Source: Tetradesmus obliquus (lineage: Eukaryota > Chlorophyta > Chlorophyceae > Sphaeropleales > Scenedesmaceae). Taken from it: 64,000 nt of DNA. The stretch covers positions 3,493,501 through 3,557,500 of the forward strand of contig CP126202.1 in NCBI GenBank assembly GCA_030272155.1, read 5' to 3'. The position numbers were made by a program, and so were the translations under genes. The number at the start of each line of letters is the position of its first letter. The stretch's first letter is position 1. Positions 10,058 to 22,168 of this stretch are shown here, piece after piece. Under the pieces are notes generated by a model. It searched no databases, was not told the origin of the DNA, and saw nothing but the letters and a program-made list of their open reading frames with translations.

Positions 10058-12012
10058 GCGTCGATGAGGCCATTGCAGGTGCAAGCGCCGCAATGTCACG
10101 GCAGTGCCCTTGCTGCTGGTGCACCATACAAAACCGGCGGCTGCTCGCCCAACCTAAACAGGTCTGCCATGCTGCTGCACAACGCAGCAGCACCAGTGCT
10201 GGCAGCAACGTCATTGCAGCAACACCATTGCAGTTGCAGCAGCAGCAGCAGCAGCAGCTTTTATCTGGCTCACCTTGTTGTGCAGCAGCACGCTGCAGCC
10301 CGGCTCCAGCTGCGTCTTGTCCACAAAGGAGAGGATGCCCACGTAGTACTCGGGGCCCACCGTGCTGCTCACGATGGCGTGGCTGCACGCCGCAGTAATG
10401 ATGGCGCGATGCAGCAGCAGCAGTGCAGACAGTTGACGTTAAAATGCTAGCACAGCCATCACCAGCTGGCTGTTCAAAACCGCAACAGGTGTAGGCATGC
10501 TGCACACAAGCATGAGCGTAAGGGACTGGCATGCCACAGCTGCAAACAACCTTTTAAGTTCAGAGCTGCAGGCATACAGCATCTGCTGCAAGATACTAAG
10601 CCACGATTGCCCCAGTTTGACCGCTTTCATAAAGCATGTGCACACAGCTGCAACTACAACCTTGATCCTGGTGGAACCACAAACTCAAGCTGCAGCCTGC
10701 TGACTTCTGCGGCAATCACCATGCTGCTGCTGCTGCTGCCACCACCACTAGACACTCCTTTGCTGCTCCTGCACGTGCCGCGCTGCTACTGCTCCGCCGC
10801 TGCCCTGCGCTGCCGCTGCCTCTGTTGCTGCGCTGCTGCTGCTGCCGCTGCTCACTTTTCATCAATGATCTCCTCCAGGCTGCCTACACTGAGCGGAGAC
10901 CCGCGAAGGTCATCCACCTGCAAAGAAAGAAACCGCGGACACAAAGCAGCAAAGTCAGAGCAAAGCATGTCACTTCACTGTGCTCCGCAGGTGCAGACAC
11001 GCTCATAGCCCAGCAGCTGATGGCAGGCGTAGGAAGCACAGCAGCCACTTCCACTTGCCAGGACCAGCTCGCAGTTGCCACTGCGGTGATTGTGCATCAC
11101 CTGCAGAGACAGGGAGCCCAGTGCAGTATCTACATCTCCCTGCATGCCTGCTGTTGTTTTTGCACACAATGGCTGCTGCTTTCTTTTGCAGCATAACATC
11201 AGCAGCACATCCCCACCTTTGACCTGTCCTCTTCATTGCGCTCGTCCTGCGGCCGCAGCTGCTCCTGGTTCTGCACAAACTCATGCTCCATCAGCAGGTA
11301 GTCCTTGATGCGCTCCAGCTTGAGCAGCCGCAGCTTGCACTTGGTTGCTGGAGTGACTGCAGGAAGCTTGCTGCCCAGGCCGCTGGCTGCATCGCGCTTG
11401 CGCTGCTTCTTGCCCACGCGGGGAGGGGGGGCTGGGGGCTCCCACTTCTTCTTCTTCTCCTGCAAGTGTGGGGTTTGTAAAAAAATATGTGTGATGTGTA
11501 TGTATGGATATGTATCAAGTGGAGGTGGTGTGGGGGGTGAAGGCATGGGTGAAATGGCACAGGGGTGGGGAACTGCCACGGGCGATGGGTGCCAGCAAGT
11601 GCAGGGCGTGGCTGCAACTGTTGTTGGTGCGCTGCTTTGGGTCTGATTGAGGATAGTGGCTGGGATGCACTGCTGTGGTTAGACGTGTAGAGAGGAACTG
11701 CATAAACCAAAGAGAAGAAGACGTGCTGGCTCTGGTGCATGTGGCATGCACAACAACTCTGCAACTGACACTGCTGCTGCAATGGTGAGCAGTTGCTGCC
11801 ATGCATGCAGATGCTAATGGCCCAGCATCCAAAAACGTGCTAAAAGAACCATGCTTTTACTAGAAGTCCACGGACGGCGATCTGATGCAGACAAACGACC
11901 CAGGCCAATCAACCTGTGGGTGGCATCACAGTGCTGTACCCACCTGATCTTTCTTTTTCTGCTCCCCAGCTCCCGGGGGCCCACCCCCAGGAGCACTCTG
12001 GTTTTGCCCCAT
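6360..12012 (-). CDS. RPT2: 26S proteasome regulatory ATPase RPT2 (PSMC1)
   Basis: AAA+ subunit of the 19S regulatory particle base ring, which unfolds ubiquitinated substrates and opens the 20S gate. Eleven exons (12012-11944, 11459-11217, 10917-10856, 10382-10274, 10019-9960, 9089-8955, 8786-8594, 8160-8036, 7743-7614, 7081-6942, 6434-6360) join in phase to 446 aa, close to the family's roughly 440. It begins MGQ, the N-myristoylation context typical of RPT2. A Lys-rich stretch and [16 protein letters not shown] (about 75-95) start the N-terminal coiled coil. Walker A is GEPGTGKT (232-239; the Glu is the plant form), Walker B IVFIDEID (286-293), then the SRH/arginine region [17 protein letters not shown]. 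The C-terminus GLYM is the gate-opening HbYX-type tail. Introns carry echoes of six of the exons. Very secure. Confidence 0.97.
6812..7207 (-). repeat. Echoes flanking RPT2 exon 10 on both sides
   Basis: The 3' edge of exon 10 with its donor (6936-6980) recurs at 6812-6857 in the downstream intron; the 5' edge with its acceptor (7033-7087) recurs at 7160-7207 in the upstream intron. Neither copy contains a whole exon. Confidence 0.85.
7394..7851 (-). repeat. Echoes flanking RPT2 exon 9 on both sides
   Basis: Bases 7394-7480 copy the 3' half of exon 9 plus donor (7605-7687). Bases 7803-7851 copy its 5' edge plus acceptor (near 7701-7750), with one Arg-to-Gly-type change in the copied [11 protein letters not shown] segment. 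Confidence 0.88.
8344..8451 (-). repeat. Echo of the 3' half of RPT2 exon 7
   Basis: About 105 bp copying 8588-8695 with the donor site and an open frame. A few substitutions cluster at the codons for the segment between [15 protein letters not shown] and IVFI. Confidence 0.88.
9163..9321 (-). repeat. Two echoes of the 5' edge of RPT2 exon 6
   Basis: The segment encoding VEKAPLESY with its acceptor (9064-9095) recurs at 9168-9200 and, more decayed, at 9299-9321. Confidence 0.75.
9567..9641. repeat. Nested inverted repeat in an RPT2 intron
   Basis: A perfect 15-bp inverted repeat (GTGGAGTACAAATGT at 9567-9581 and its complement at 9627-9641) encloses 45 bp that itself contains TTGCAG-CGA-CTGCAA. 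It could be a small hairpin element. No target-site duplication is evident. Confidence 0.7.
9850..9876 (-). repeat. Echo of the 3' edge of RPT2 exon 5
   Basis: CCTCACCTTCATGACTGACA and five further bases at 9850-9876 copy the donor end of exon 5 at 9954-9979. Confidence 0.7.
10022..10057 (-). repeat. Intronic CTG run (sense) before RPT2 exon 5
   Basis: About 12 triplets reading CTG in the gene's sense, directly upstream of the CAG acceptor at 10020-10022. Confidence 0.85.
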
Positions 12013-13538
12013 GCCCCTGGTGTGGAACCCGCTGTCCTAGCTTAGCGTATGCTGCAAGAACTGTCTAATGAACTGAGCGGCAAATAACCACCTGCCGGGC
12101 GAGGCCTTTGCGTACAGATATGATCACGTCACGAAAACGCTTAATGTATAAGTCAACGTGTAGAGCTGAGGCCTTACCGTGTCCTTCAAAAGCCCTCATG
12201 TCATGTCACCTGCGTGGTTCATTTGGCATGTTTCCGCTAACCTCCTGCGATGAAAAGCGCGATAGAGCCCTTACCCAGATGACCAATTCTATCTTAAATG
12301 CTACTTTGCTGCTGCGGAACGACTTTTGCAAATCAGCCAGTTGTACTGCTGTGCACAGTGCCAGTACCAAGCAAGCCAGTGGTTGGACGCATTCGTAATG
12401 CAATTCTCATGTTACGGGAGACAGCAGCCCTCTGTCAACTCAAAGCAACGTGGTCACACCGACGAGTGATGCCAGCAGACATCCACGCATTAACAAAGAC
12501 TAGCACAAACCCGTGGCATGATGCCACGGCCCCAAGCCTTGAAGGGCATACTCCTGTGCGTGACATATTCGAAAGCAGCAACAGATGGTGACCGTCTCTG
12601 GCAGACAGACCGGCATCAGGCTCGTAAACCAATTTTATCATTGCTTTATCACATCAATAACTTCAGGAAACCCCGTTCGTCCTTTGCTCGCCCTCACACT
12701 TGCACGTTCTCACTTTTGTCCACATCCTGAAGCGCCCTCTGATGCAGCCGAAGATCGCTGGAAAATTACATTACTGCAAAACACCGTTTAAGCTGTGAGG
12801 CACTATGCTTTCATCACGCAGTTTGCGGAAAAAGCCCCTGAAAGGGTCTTGTGCTGCCTGTTCTCCCTACACGGGCAACCTTTTGCCCTGAAACTTCTGC
12901 AACCACCTGTCCTAATTTACCTCTTTACATTAATAGTGTGCCTGCGGCCTGCAGCTGCATGGTACGTCCTCACCAGGGGGCCACCTTATTCTTTTGATAT
13001 ATAGGATCCTGGCGATCTTCCACTTGGTCCAACCGGCAGTGGGCCGTCAACCATTTGCTACTCAACATGACCTAGGTCAGCTTGACATCCTGACCTACCC
13101 CTTTCCTGCAAAGAGAACGTCTGCAAAGGACCAATGACTGGACATACAGGACGATGTTAGCACAACGCACTGTGCAGCCTTGACTGCAAGTGCTGTAGTG
13201 TACAAACTGCCAGAGCAGCACAACTGCACAACTGAACATCCTATCTATGTGTATCTACAACCAGCCAACCCACAACCCCGCCTGCCACCATGCACAAGCA
13301 CCAACAAGCAATTGCAACCTTCAACGGACCCATGGCACACCAACATGCTACACCTGTCACAGGCGGATGCTCTTTGCCAGGCGCAGGGCAACTGCAGCTG
13401 CATCTGGTCAGTCAGCTGCCGAACCAGACAGTTGCGCTCTACACAAACGCACCAACAGCAGAGCTCTGCTTTGGCTGCACACCTATCCTTCCTGATTTTT
13501 GCTCAGAATGCCAGCTGCCTGCAATCGCAACTGACCAT
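12013..13538. other. Intergenic region upstream of RPT2
   Basis: Lies between the RPT2 start and the stop of the RING gene, both on minus. It must contain the RPT2 promoter and 5' UTR plus the RING-gene 3' UTR. No TATA element or further gene could be supported. Confidence 0.5.
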
Positions 13539-14556
13539 CTAGGTGCTGCGCAGCGCGTTCCTCTGAGGGCTCTTTGCAGCAGAGTGCACGCTGCCCTTCT
13601 TCTTGCTGCCGCTGCTGGGCTTGCTGCTGCCAGCAGCGGCAGCCTGCTGCTTGTGCCCTGCCGGCTTCTTGCGTGGCGACGCCGACCGCACCGGCGCTGC
13701 TGCTGCTGCTGCTGCAGATGCGGCGCGCTTGCGCTTGGCTGCATGTGCCTCTTCCTTCATCCTGCTGCTGCTGCTGCTGTTGCCGCCAGAGCCGCTCCTC
13801 TCGCCGTGCTTGCGCTTCTTCTTCTTGCTGCTGTGCTGAGAGCTGTCGGCCTCAACCGCCGCTGCTGCTGCTGCAGCTGAAGCCTGCATGCTGCGCCGCA
13901 GAGCTGCCCTCGGGCTGCTGCCCCTGCCAGCACCAGCTGCTGCTGCTGCAGGTTCAGCCGCAGCAGTTGGAGCTGCAGCAGCTGCTGCCAGATCACTGCC
14001 GCCAGCTGCTGCTGCTGCTGCGCCACTGCGGCCACTGCCAGGCACAGCCACCTGCACCCTGTGCCCGCTGCCTGCGCCTGCAGGAAACGGCGTTCCTGCA
14101 AGGTCGGGAATGTTGCGCCAGCAGCCGCGGCACAGCAGCATGTCTGGCAGCTGCTCTGCTGCTGCCAGCGCAGATGCAAGGTACCTGCCGCTGCACAGCC
14201 CACAGCTGCCAGAGGGACCCCGGGATGCATACAGCGCCTCTGCTGCTGCCGCCATCAGCAGTGTGGTGTCTGGCGCTGCGTGGTCCCCGGCTGCTGCTGC
14301 GTCTTCGTAGCCGTCTTCGCAGTCATCTTCGTACTCGTTTTCGCTGCTATCATCGTCATCGAAGCTGCCAGGATCTTCGCTGTCATCTTCGTTGTCATCC
14401 TCGCCAGCTGCTGCTGCTGCTGCAGCCCCTGGCGCGTGCTGCGTCAGCATGCTCAGCAGGCCGCGCATGAGCGAGTGCGGGTCACCGTCATCGAAATCTG
14501 CTCTGCTCAGACTCATCAGCTCCCGCATAGCGCCCCGCATGGAATGCCGTGGACTG

Positions 14557-14589
<33 letters not shown>

Positions 14590-15476
14590 TGCTCGGGCTG
14601 CTGCGGAGGCGTCATGGGTGCCCTGCAGAAGGGGCACTGCCTGTGGCGCAGCGCCACCTGCTGCTCGCACTGCTCGCACAGCTTGTTGGTGCAGCAGGAC
14701 AGCGACTCCGCCTGGACTACACCTGCAGGAACACAACCAGGGCACAGCCAAGTTCAGATGCATGAACAAGCAACAAATACATTGCAAGCGCATCCTAGTG
14801 GAGTGTTGCTAGCGAACAGAGGACTTGTGGGGAGACTGCTGCTGTACCAGCACTGCCTCTGGACACTAGCCTGCCACTATGAGCAAAACAAAAAGGTTAC
14901 GTACATATGTAGGCTGCCCAGAAAACTGCATAGCAGATGCTGCTTGAGGACGGCATCACTGCAGTGGATCAGCTGCTACTCACTCTCAAAGCAGACGCCG
15001 CAGATCAGCCCCTGCGCATCAAGCGCCTCATAGTAGCTGTTGTGCAGCGCCTCATCCTTCTTCATCCGCTCGCTCTGCTGCTCTAACGTGGACTTGTCTG
15101 CCTTGATCTGCTGTTTCAGCTGCTCAATCTCCTGCTGCGCTGCTGCATGCAGGCCGACAGCAGCAGCCTGCTCCTGCTTCAGCACAGCAAGCTCGGCCTT
15201 CGCCTTCTGAAGCCTGACAAGCTCTTCCTGCACACACGAGACACCGTCGATTCAGCATCGCTGGCCAATGCAGCTTGCATGGGCAGAACGTGGTCCAGTC
15301 AGTTGGCCTGGCAAAGCAGTGGGTTCCCAGCGCAGGCGGACCTGAGCAGCCTTCAGCTTGAGCTTGTACTTGTTAGCCCTTGCTTTATACTTGTGGTTCT
15401 GCTTGTGAGCCTGCTCGTCCTGCCCCATCGCAGCTGCTTTGCTCGACATGCTGGACTTCGGGCTCATTGCGAGCAA
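13539..15476 (-). CDS. Coiled-coil RING-type protein, probable E3 ubiquitin ligase
   Basis: Three exons (15476-15342, 15227-14984, 14722-13539) join in phase to 520 aa. Residues 20-115 are Lys/Gln/Glu-rich coiled coil. The RING finger is split by the second intron (A|GT): ICGVCFES, then SCCTNKLCEQC, then RQCPFCRAP, giving C-x2-C, C-C, C-x2-C and C-x2-C zinc pairs. The usual central His is absent, so the zinc ligation is atypical. After the RING come Gln runs, an acidic block (EDDNEDDSED), then Lys/Arg/Ser/Ala-rich sequence, possibly with nuclear signals. I do not recognise a named family; E3 activity is inferred from the RING. Starts at 15476 or 15467 are equally possible. The gene is divergent from the HDAC gene. 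Confidence 0.75.
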
Positions 15477-15769
15477 AGCCTAATGTGATACACACAGATC
15501 TCACCCTAGGCTTGAACATGGATTGCAGCATTGGAGCCCAGCAGTCGCTGAAGTAGTTCGTGCTGTGCAGTGTCATGCTGTGCTGTTATGCATGTGGTTT
15601 GAATGTCAAAATACCCGCCAGGCGTGACACATCTCGCCATCCGGCTACCAACTCGTGTTCCAAGTCAAATTGAAAGAGTTGCTCGCAAAAGGGTGAAGCA
15701 CCTCAGCTGCAGCAGACAGGCAGCAGCAGCAACAACCAACAGCGTACACTGTGCCAGCACTACATCAAA
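15477..15769. promoter_or_regulatory. Bidirectional promoter region, RING gene / HDAC gene
   Basis: The 293 bp between two divergent start codons must hold both promoters and 5' UTRs. No specific element is recognised. Confidence 0.5.
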
Positions 15770-17718
15770 ATGGCCACCGGTTACTTGTTCTCAGAACTAA
15801 TGATGTGGTGGACTCCTGGGGAGATGACAAACGTCCGGAAGGGGCTGGAGCCCACCCAGCACTTTGAGTGAGCAGGCCAGCATCAGCAGCAGCACCACTA
15901 GGGTTTCACTGCACTTCACCAGAATGGCCATCCATGTGCTGGATGCTTGCAGGAACGTGGAGACCAAGCGCCGCTTCAACAACCTGATACACGCCTCGGG
16001 CCTCATTGACAAGCTGCAGCAAGTCGAAGCGCGGACAGCAACAGTGCAAGAGCTTTGCAGGTGCAAGTGCCTGCAGCCTCTGCCTAGTTGAACAAGCTGT
16101 GCAGCATGCCTGATGAACCCTGCCAAACCCCACATTGCAGGCTGCAATTCAGAATCACCGCAGCAAAAGCGATTTTGGCGTACATAGAACATCAGTGCCT
16201 GTTGCCGTACACGACTTTCCCCTACATCTGGAACCCATGGTATCCTTGCACAGCGGCACTATGGTACTGCCATGGCTGGCATGGAATCTACGGCTTGCTT
16301 GTATGCAAATAGAAGAGTCACGGGCTGCCTTTCACCGTCATGTGCACCTGCAAATGCAATATGTGACATTGCAGGGTGCACACGCAGCGCTATGTGGAGT
16401 ATGTGCAGGAGCTCAGCAAAGACAGCAGCAAGGGCATCCACAAGGCAGGCCCCGACGTGGCTTTTGGGCCAGGTGCGCTGCAAACCAACAGCCACACGGC
16501 CTTTTGCCGAGCACGTTACAGCGGTCGCCAGCAATGCACATTTTACCAGTCACCGGCCCCAGCAGCCGCACAGCAGCACCACCAGATGATGATGCATGTT
16601 TCGGCACAGGTGGGGATGTGAAGTTTCGCTTGAGGGGCCGCCTCTGTAGTAGCTGCTGCTACAGCGACACTGCCTGCAGGACAGCCATATCCTAGCAAGC
16701 GTGCTGCACGTGTTGGATTTCATATTTGAGCAGTGCAACTGATGACCGGCAGCAGTACTGTGCCTCTGCCCTCTGCATGTGCAGGCGGTTATGAGATAGC
16801 AGCGCTGGCAGCTGGCGGCTCCATTGCCATTGTGGATGCAGCGCTAGATGGCAGCATCAGGAATGGCTACGCGTTGGTGCGGCCGCCAGGGCATCACGCC
16901 TGTGCAGACCAAGGTGGGTAGTAGTGTGGTCCAGCTGCTGTAACACACATGCTGATTTTCATGCATGGACATGGACTTGATTGGGTGCCCTGCAGCCAGT
17001 CTGCTGCATGTTGTGGGCTGTCTGTGCACATCAAGGTGGATAGTGGCGCAGACTTACTGCTGGCGATATGGTGTCAGCGTACTGTATGGCTGCAGCAGGT
17101 CAGTGGCCGTGCTCATCTTGCCTTCCTAGCCTTCCTTGTGCTGACTGGACTTTCGCACTGCTGTCAGCTTGCCCGTTTCATCTACACGGTCGAAAAACAG
17201 TATTGCTGTGTCTGCTGCTGCTGCTGCCGCAGGCATGGGCTTCTGCGTGTTCAACAACATTGCGGTGGCGGCAGCGCATGCACTGGAGGCGCGCGGGCTG
17301 AGCCGCATTGCCATTGTGGACTATGATGTGCACCATGGCAACGGCACGCAGGTGCTGCAGCGCAACAGATCATAACAGACATGTCATGTCAATGTGAAAC
17401 TTCCTGCTGTTTGTGACATCCAGCATGCACCACAGAGCCGCGCGCTGGATCATGTGTCCAGATGCAAGCATGTGTGAGCATTGGCTGGCGATGCTACTCA
17501 TGACTTGCAGCAGCGGCAGCAGCAGCAACTAGTTTAACTGCCTTTACTGCGTTTGCTGATCTGGAATTGCGGTAGTCCATGTACATAGGACGCTGCTGCA
17601 GCGTATTTATAAATCTCGCAACTGCTTGGGCTGCAGCAGCCGATTCTGGTGTGGTTCTGCCGATTCTGGTGTGGTCCTAGCATTCCACGCACATGCATTC
17701 ACGTGCCAAATTGTGCTC

Positions 17719-17810
<92 letters not shown>

Positions 17811-18941
17811 GCAGGAGATGTTCTGGGAGGATGATCGCGTGCTGTTCATCAGCATCCACCAGGACAGCAACTACCCGCTGAACTCAGGTGCGACGCCTGG
17901 CTGGCACACAGCTCTGTCGAGCCATGCATGCTTGCCTGCACACAAACAACAAGCAGCATGACAGACAAGTCTCAAATAACAAGCAGCATGACAGACAAGC
18001 AAAGCATTCTTCAACCATCTGCAAGGTGCTGTGCTAGGCATGTTGCCACAAGCGTTTAGCCTGCAATCCCTGCCTGTGGCCTGTTCCTCAGCGCTGCCTT
18101 CTAACCTTTTGAGGTGTCACAGGTGCAACTGCTACACAGCCGTGATGCTAGCGCTGCACACTGATGTAGCACGCTATGCCAAATGTTTGTTGCTGCAGGG
18201 CCACTCACAGACACAGGCAGCGGCAAAGGCAGCGGCACCACAATCAACGTGCCGCTGCCGCCTGGGAGCGGCTCTGGCGCCTACAGGGCCGTGTTTGACA
18301 GGGTGGTGGTGCCTGCTCTGGATGCCTTTGAGCCTCAGCTGGTGCTGGTGTCCAGCGGGTTTGATGCGAGCTTCTTTGACCCGCTTGCGCAGCAGATGTG
18401 CACAAGCGAGGATTACAGGTGTGTGTCTGGCATAAGGGCGTTGAGGCTGGGGCGTGTTGAGGCTCTTGGGTGCCAGCTGGGTCAACAGCTGCGGCTGATG
18501 TTCAACTGCCAGCTGCATTCTGCACAACAAATGGATGTGTCGGCCAGCAGCTGCAGCTACGCACTGTCGGCAGAGGCTGCTGCCCTACGCCTCAAGCCAT
18601 GTGGTTGCCATCTCGCAAATGCATGAAGAGTGCCATACACCGTTTCACACTGCTGCAGGTACTTTACACAGGTCATGTCAGCAGCTGCAGACAGGCACTG
18701 CAGCGGGCGGCTGCTGTACTTCCACGAGGGCGGCTACAGTGCAGCCTATGTGCCCTTCTGCGGTCTAGCAGTGATGGAGCAGCTGTCAGGGCACAAGACG
18801 CAGATGCAGGATGTTTTTCTAGGTGATACTGCTGTAGGGGGCCAGGCGCTGCAGCCGTGGCAGGATGCAGTGATTGGGCAAGTGGGGGCAGGGCCGCTGA
18901 CGCTGCTGCGGCAGAAGGTGGCAGAGCAACGCCAGCAGTAG
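15770..18941 (+). CDS. Histone deacetylase, class II / acetylpolyamine-amidohydrolase type
   Basis: Zinc-dependent deacetylase. Eight exons (15770-15867, 15953-16060, 16375-16472, 16785-16913, 17233-17351, 17815-17887, 18199-18418, 18659-18941) join in phase to 375 aa, the size of a bare catalytic domain. Catalytic features: RPPGHHA with the His pair at 138-139, [10 protein letters not shown] giving zinc ligands D176 and H178, third ligand D264 in SSGFDAS, and transition-state Tyr308 in EGGY. All key residues are present, so it should be active. The N-terminus [13 protein letters not shown] resembles the start of class II HDACs, and the start is supported by phase through exon 2. There is no obvious targeting signal. 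The gene is divergent from the RING gene. Its last exon is tandemly echoed in the 3' UTR, and intron 5 carries the longest CTG run in the window. Confidence 0.95.
17720..17810 (+). repeat. Longest CTG run, HDAC intron
   Basis: About 30 uninterrupted CTG triplets ending at the acceptor GCAG (17811-17814) of HDAC exon 6. Likely length-polymorphic. Confidence 0.95.
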
Positions 18942-19285
18942 CATCAGCAACTTGGTGCAGCCGTGGTTGAGGCAGTGGCCCATGGTGCAGCAGCATGTGG
19001 AGGCAGGGCCGCTGGCTCTACTGCGGCAGAACATGGCAGGGTGATGCCAGCAGTAGCATAAGCCCTTGGGTGCAGCCGTGGCAGGAGGCTGTGGTGCAGC
19101 AGGTGGAGGCAGGGCCACTGGCACTGCTGCAGCAGAAAATTGCGGGGTGATGCCAGCAGTGGCATACGCCCTTAGGTGCAGCCGTGGCAGTGGCCCATGG
19201 TGCAGCAGGTGGAGGCAGGGCCGCTGGCACTGCTGCGGCAGAAAAATGGCAGGGTGATGCCAGCAGTAGCAACGTGCTGGCACAT
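18851..19285 (+). repeat. Tandem echoes of the HDAC last exon running into the 3' UTR
   Basis: Units starting GCAGCCGTGG at 18851 (coding), 18957, 19072 and 19178, spaced 106, 115 and 106 bp. Each repeats the last ~90 coding bases, including the segment for GPLTLLRQK and the sequence around the stop. The copies lie beyond the stop. Confidence 0.9.
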
Positions 19286-19465
19286 GAGTGTGCCAGCTGC
19301 AGCACAAGCGCTGCGCTGCATGTGGGTTACGCTATCCTCCTTCCAACATTACTACTAAATTGTCTGTGGAAACAAGACGTTATTGATATGTGTGTGTGGG
19401 TGCTGCGATGCACATGCCATGTCACAGTGTGACAGGAGCAACCGTTGTCATCTGCTCAGGTTGTA

Positions 19466-19470
19466 TGTAA
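19466..19470 (+). terminator. Candidate TGTAA poly(A) signal of HDAC
   Basis: TGTAA about 525 bp after the HDAC stop and beyond the echo array. The rest of 19286-19980 shows no gene; the region lies between convergent genes. Confidence 0.4.
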
Positions 19471-19980
19471 TGCAGTTGAAGCAACACAGCAATGGTTGTT
19501 AACACTGGTATCAAACAAAGCCTAGCAGTTGCAGGAGGGCATGTTCGCAGAATCCTTATGTTACCATCCAAGGCACAGCAGCCATGCGATCAAGAATGTT
19601 GCTATTGCTGCAACCTGCAGCAACACTTCAACCTACTACGCCCCTGCAGCAGCTATATCAACCACCTTTGAATTTCGATTCTATGCTGTATGATGAAACG
19701 TGCACGTGGGCTGCCAGCAGCGTATGCACCCAAATGACAAATAACCAGAAGGCCAATGTGTTGGCGGCACCACCAACCACTAATTGTAGTACAATGTAAT
19801 GGCACACCTTACTTGGTACTGTCAAGCGTCGTGGACGGGGCAAATCAACACATGCCTGGGCCCAAAAGCCATTACCCTTAGTCATTGTATCAACCTCCAC
19901 CACGCACTAGCTGACTGCACCAACCCTGTAATCTGGCACGTATGCCGCACGGCTGCAGCCAAGCACGGCTGGCAGCGCTC

Positions 19981-22168
19981 TCATAGCAGCTGCTTCACCT
20001 CAACCTTGATGTGCAGGTGTGAGCTATGCTCCTGGTCTGGCACAGCAGCAGCCGAAGCGCCGCCATGCACGAGCTCCATCCTGTACAGCTCTGCTTTCAC
20101 AGCCTGCCAGCTTCGCTGTGTGCCTAGAGGCACCAGCTGTGGGAAACCCCAAATTCGCTCTGGTGACATGAGGCGCTCTGTCAGCTCGCCGGTTGTCTTG
20201 CTGGGTGGTGCTGCCGCTTTCAGTGGCAGCACGCTGATGGTTGCCGCCACTAGGCGCATCGAGCCCGCTGGAAGATCTCGCAGGCCCAGGAACGCGCTTA
20301 TGTGCAGGACTGGAGCGCGATCAGTGTCCGCAGCTTTGTCATCGGTGTCCACAGCTTTTATCTCTACTTTGATACGCATCGGCTGCCCCTGCACAACGCA
20401 TGTGTCGCTGAAGCGAACAGTTGCAATTCCACCGCTGCTTAGCAGCTGCTCCACTGGTGCCTGCAAGCTGGCCAATGGCAGGCGCCACTCTACCACTGGC
20501 TGCCGTGCTGATGCTGGCCGCTGCTCTGCAACCCATGCTGGATACCAGTGCAGCACCAAGCACTGCGCTTCCTGCAAGCGTGCATAACCGCCTGCCGTGC
20601 AGCACTCGCGCATCAGCGGCAGCGCTGCATGCTCAAAGCTCTGCTGCACCGGGCTGCTCTGATGCATGACTGTGCCAGAGTAGTAAGGCGTGCAGTAGCG
20701 CATGCGCACAAGGTGCATCAGCGCCCGCAGGTGCTCAGCGTGCTGCAGTGCAGCATCTTGTGCACTCCACCAGCGCTCAATGGTGTACACCACTGTATTC
20801 TCGGTGGCGACGCACGTGGTGTCATCCTGCAGCAGCTGCATAAGCGCTTCACATGGCAGCGCCAGCAGCAGCTGCTGCCGTGCAGGGTCTGCCCACACTT
20901 CCTCCAGATCTCCTAGCTGCTGCTGCACCTGCTGCACTGCCACCTGTCGCACAGCTTCAATCTCTGGCTGCTGCGCGCAGCTGGGCGGCAGCTGTAGCAG
21001 CTCCACAGCAGCGTCCCAATCTATATGCTGAACATCAACAGTGCTGAGAGCAGCAGCAACTGCTGCCTGCACCTTGGGCACGCCAAAGCGGTCTGCCAGC
21101 AGCATCAGCTGCAGCAGCTGCAGCTGGCTGAGCCCGTCTGTGATGGTGGGCTGGGCCTGGTACATGCCTGCAGGAACAGGGGCAGAGCAATGGCGCGGCC
21201 TGATTCAGCAGCCATGGGAAGCCAAAGCACCTGCCTGCTGCCAAAAGAAGGCCAATGAGCGTCAAGCAGCATCACCAACTGTGGCACTTGGTGTGCTGAG
21301 GGCATGCCATGGGCGTAATCGCCACCTTGTTCACGCTTCCTGCAAGCAACGCCTGCTCACCTTTGACCAGCAGCTCTGCCAGCTCCTGCTGCCCTGCAGG
21401 CACCGGCAAGCACCTCCAGCTTGCCTTCGGTGCTGCTGCTGTTGTACGCACCAGCATAGCTCATGGGGCCAGCTGCGAGCACATGCAAGTTGATGTTGTT
21501 GTGGGACAGCACAAGGCACAGCAGTAACTGCATTTGGTAAACAGACCAGGGTCGTGTGTACGTATGATGGAGCATATGACCACGCTCTTCAAGGAGCACC
21601 AGCTATGCTGTTGCTGTTGCCAGGACTAGATAGCGGATGCTGGCACTGGTGATGCATCCTCTGTACAGAACGCAGAGCAACTGGTCTTGCCTTGGCCTTG
21701 CAGTAGTTGAACAAGGCTACCAGCGGCCCCAGCGGCCATGCCAGACTTGCATCCTGTACCCTGCTGCTTTGGAAGCTGCCAGTGTGGCTCCATGTTTTCA
21801 GCTGAGAGCACATGCATAGCGTCAGATATAGCGCAGCAACACAGCCGCGACAGCAGCATCATCAGCAGCAGTAGGCGAAACACAACCAGGATGCTGTGCA
21901 CCAGTCATGTTTGTCCATACATTTGAAGCATATGTGAACATCAATGAAATAACTAAATCGTCATTCCCTAAATTAGGTGGCAGCACCTGGTTTACCTTGG
22001 CTTTGCAGTAGTGAGAAAAAGCTGCCAGCACCTGTGCCCCGGCAGCTTGCGGGCCACAGAAGCATCTCCAGGAGCTCCTGCTTCCTCTACGATAAGTATG
22101 GAAACATTTGAGTGCCGTTCCTGCAGGAAGAAGTCGCCGTAATCAGGCACGAACGGCGTTGGAGTCAT
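19981..22168 (-). CDS. BTB/POZ-BACK domain protein, 5' part disrupted
   Basis: The secure part is the exon 21167-19981 (about 394 aa): the end of a BTB fold (LQLLQLMLLADRFGVPKV), then a BACK-like helical region (EAVRQVAVQQVQQQLGDLEE; NTVVYTIERWWSAQD) and a C-terminal beta-rich part (residues 230-390). Such proteins are usually Cullin-3 adaptors. Upstream, 21393-21361 supplies QQELAELLVKG in phase, and 22168 to about 22040 supplies a BTB beginning (MTPTPFVPDYGDFF, then RHSNVSILIVEE and LPGH). Between them no continuous frame exists: the segment AAFSHYCKAKV after LPGH lies one base out of frame and a related copy (ALFNYCKAKA) sits near 21700-21735. Either the N-terminal exons are decayed, the assembly has indels, or an unrecognised splice pattern is used. 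Confidence 0.65.

Noticed and set aside
13574-14470. Long plus-strand Cys/Leu-rich open frame
   Set aside because: It is the reverse complement of the Gln/Ala-coding exon of the RING gene; CAG repeats keep all six frames open.
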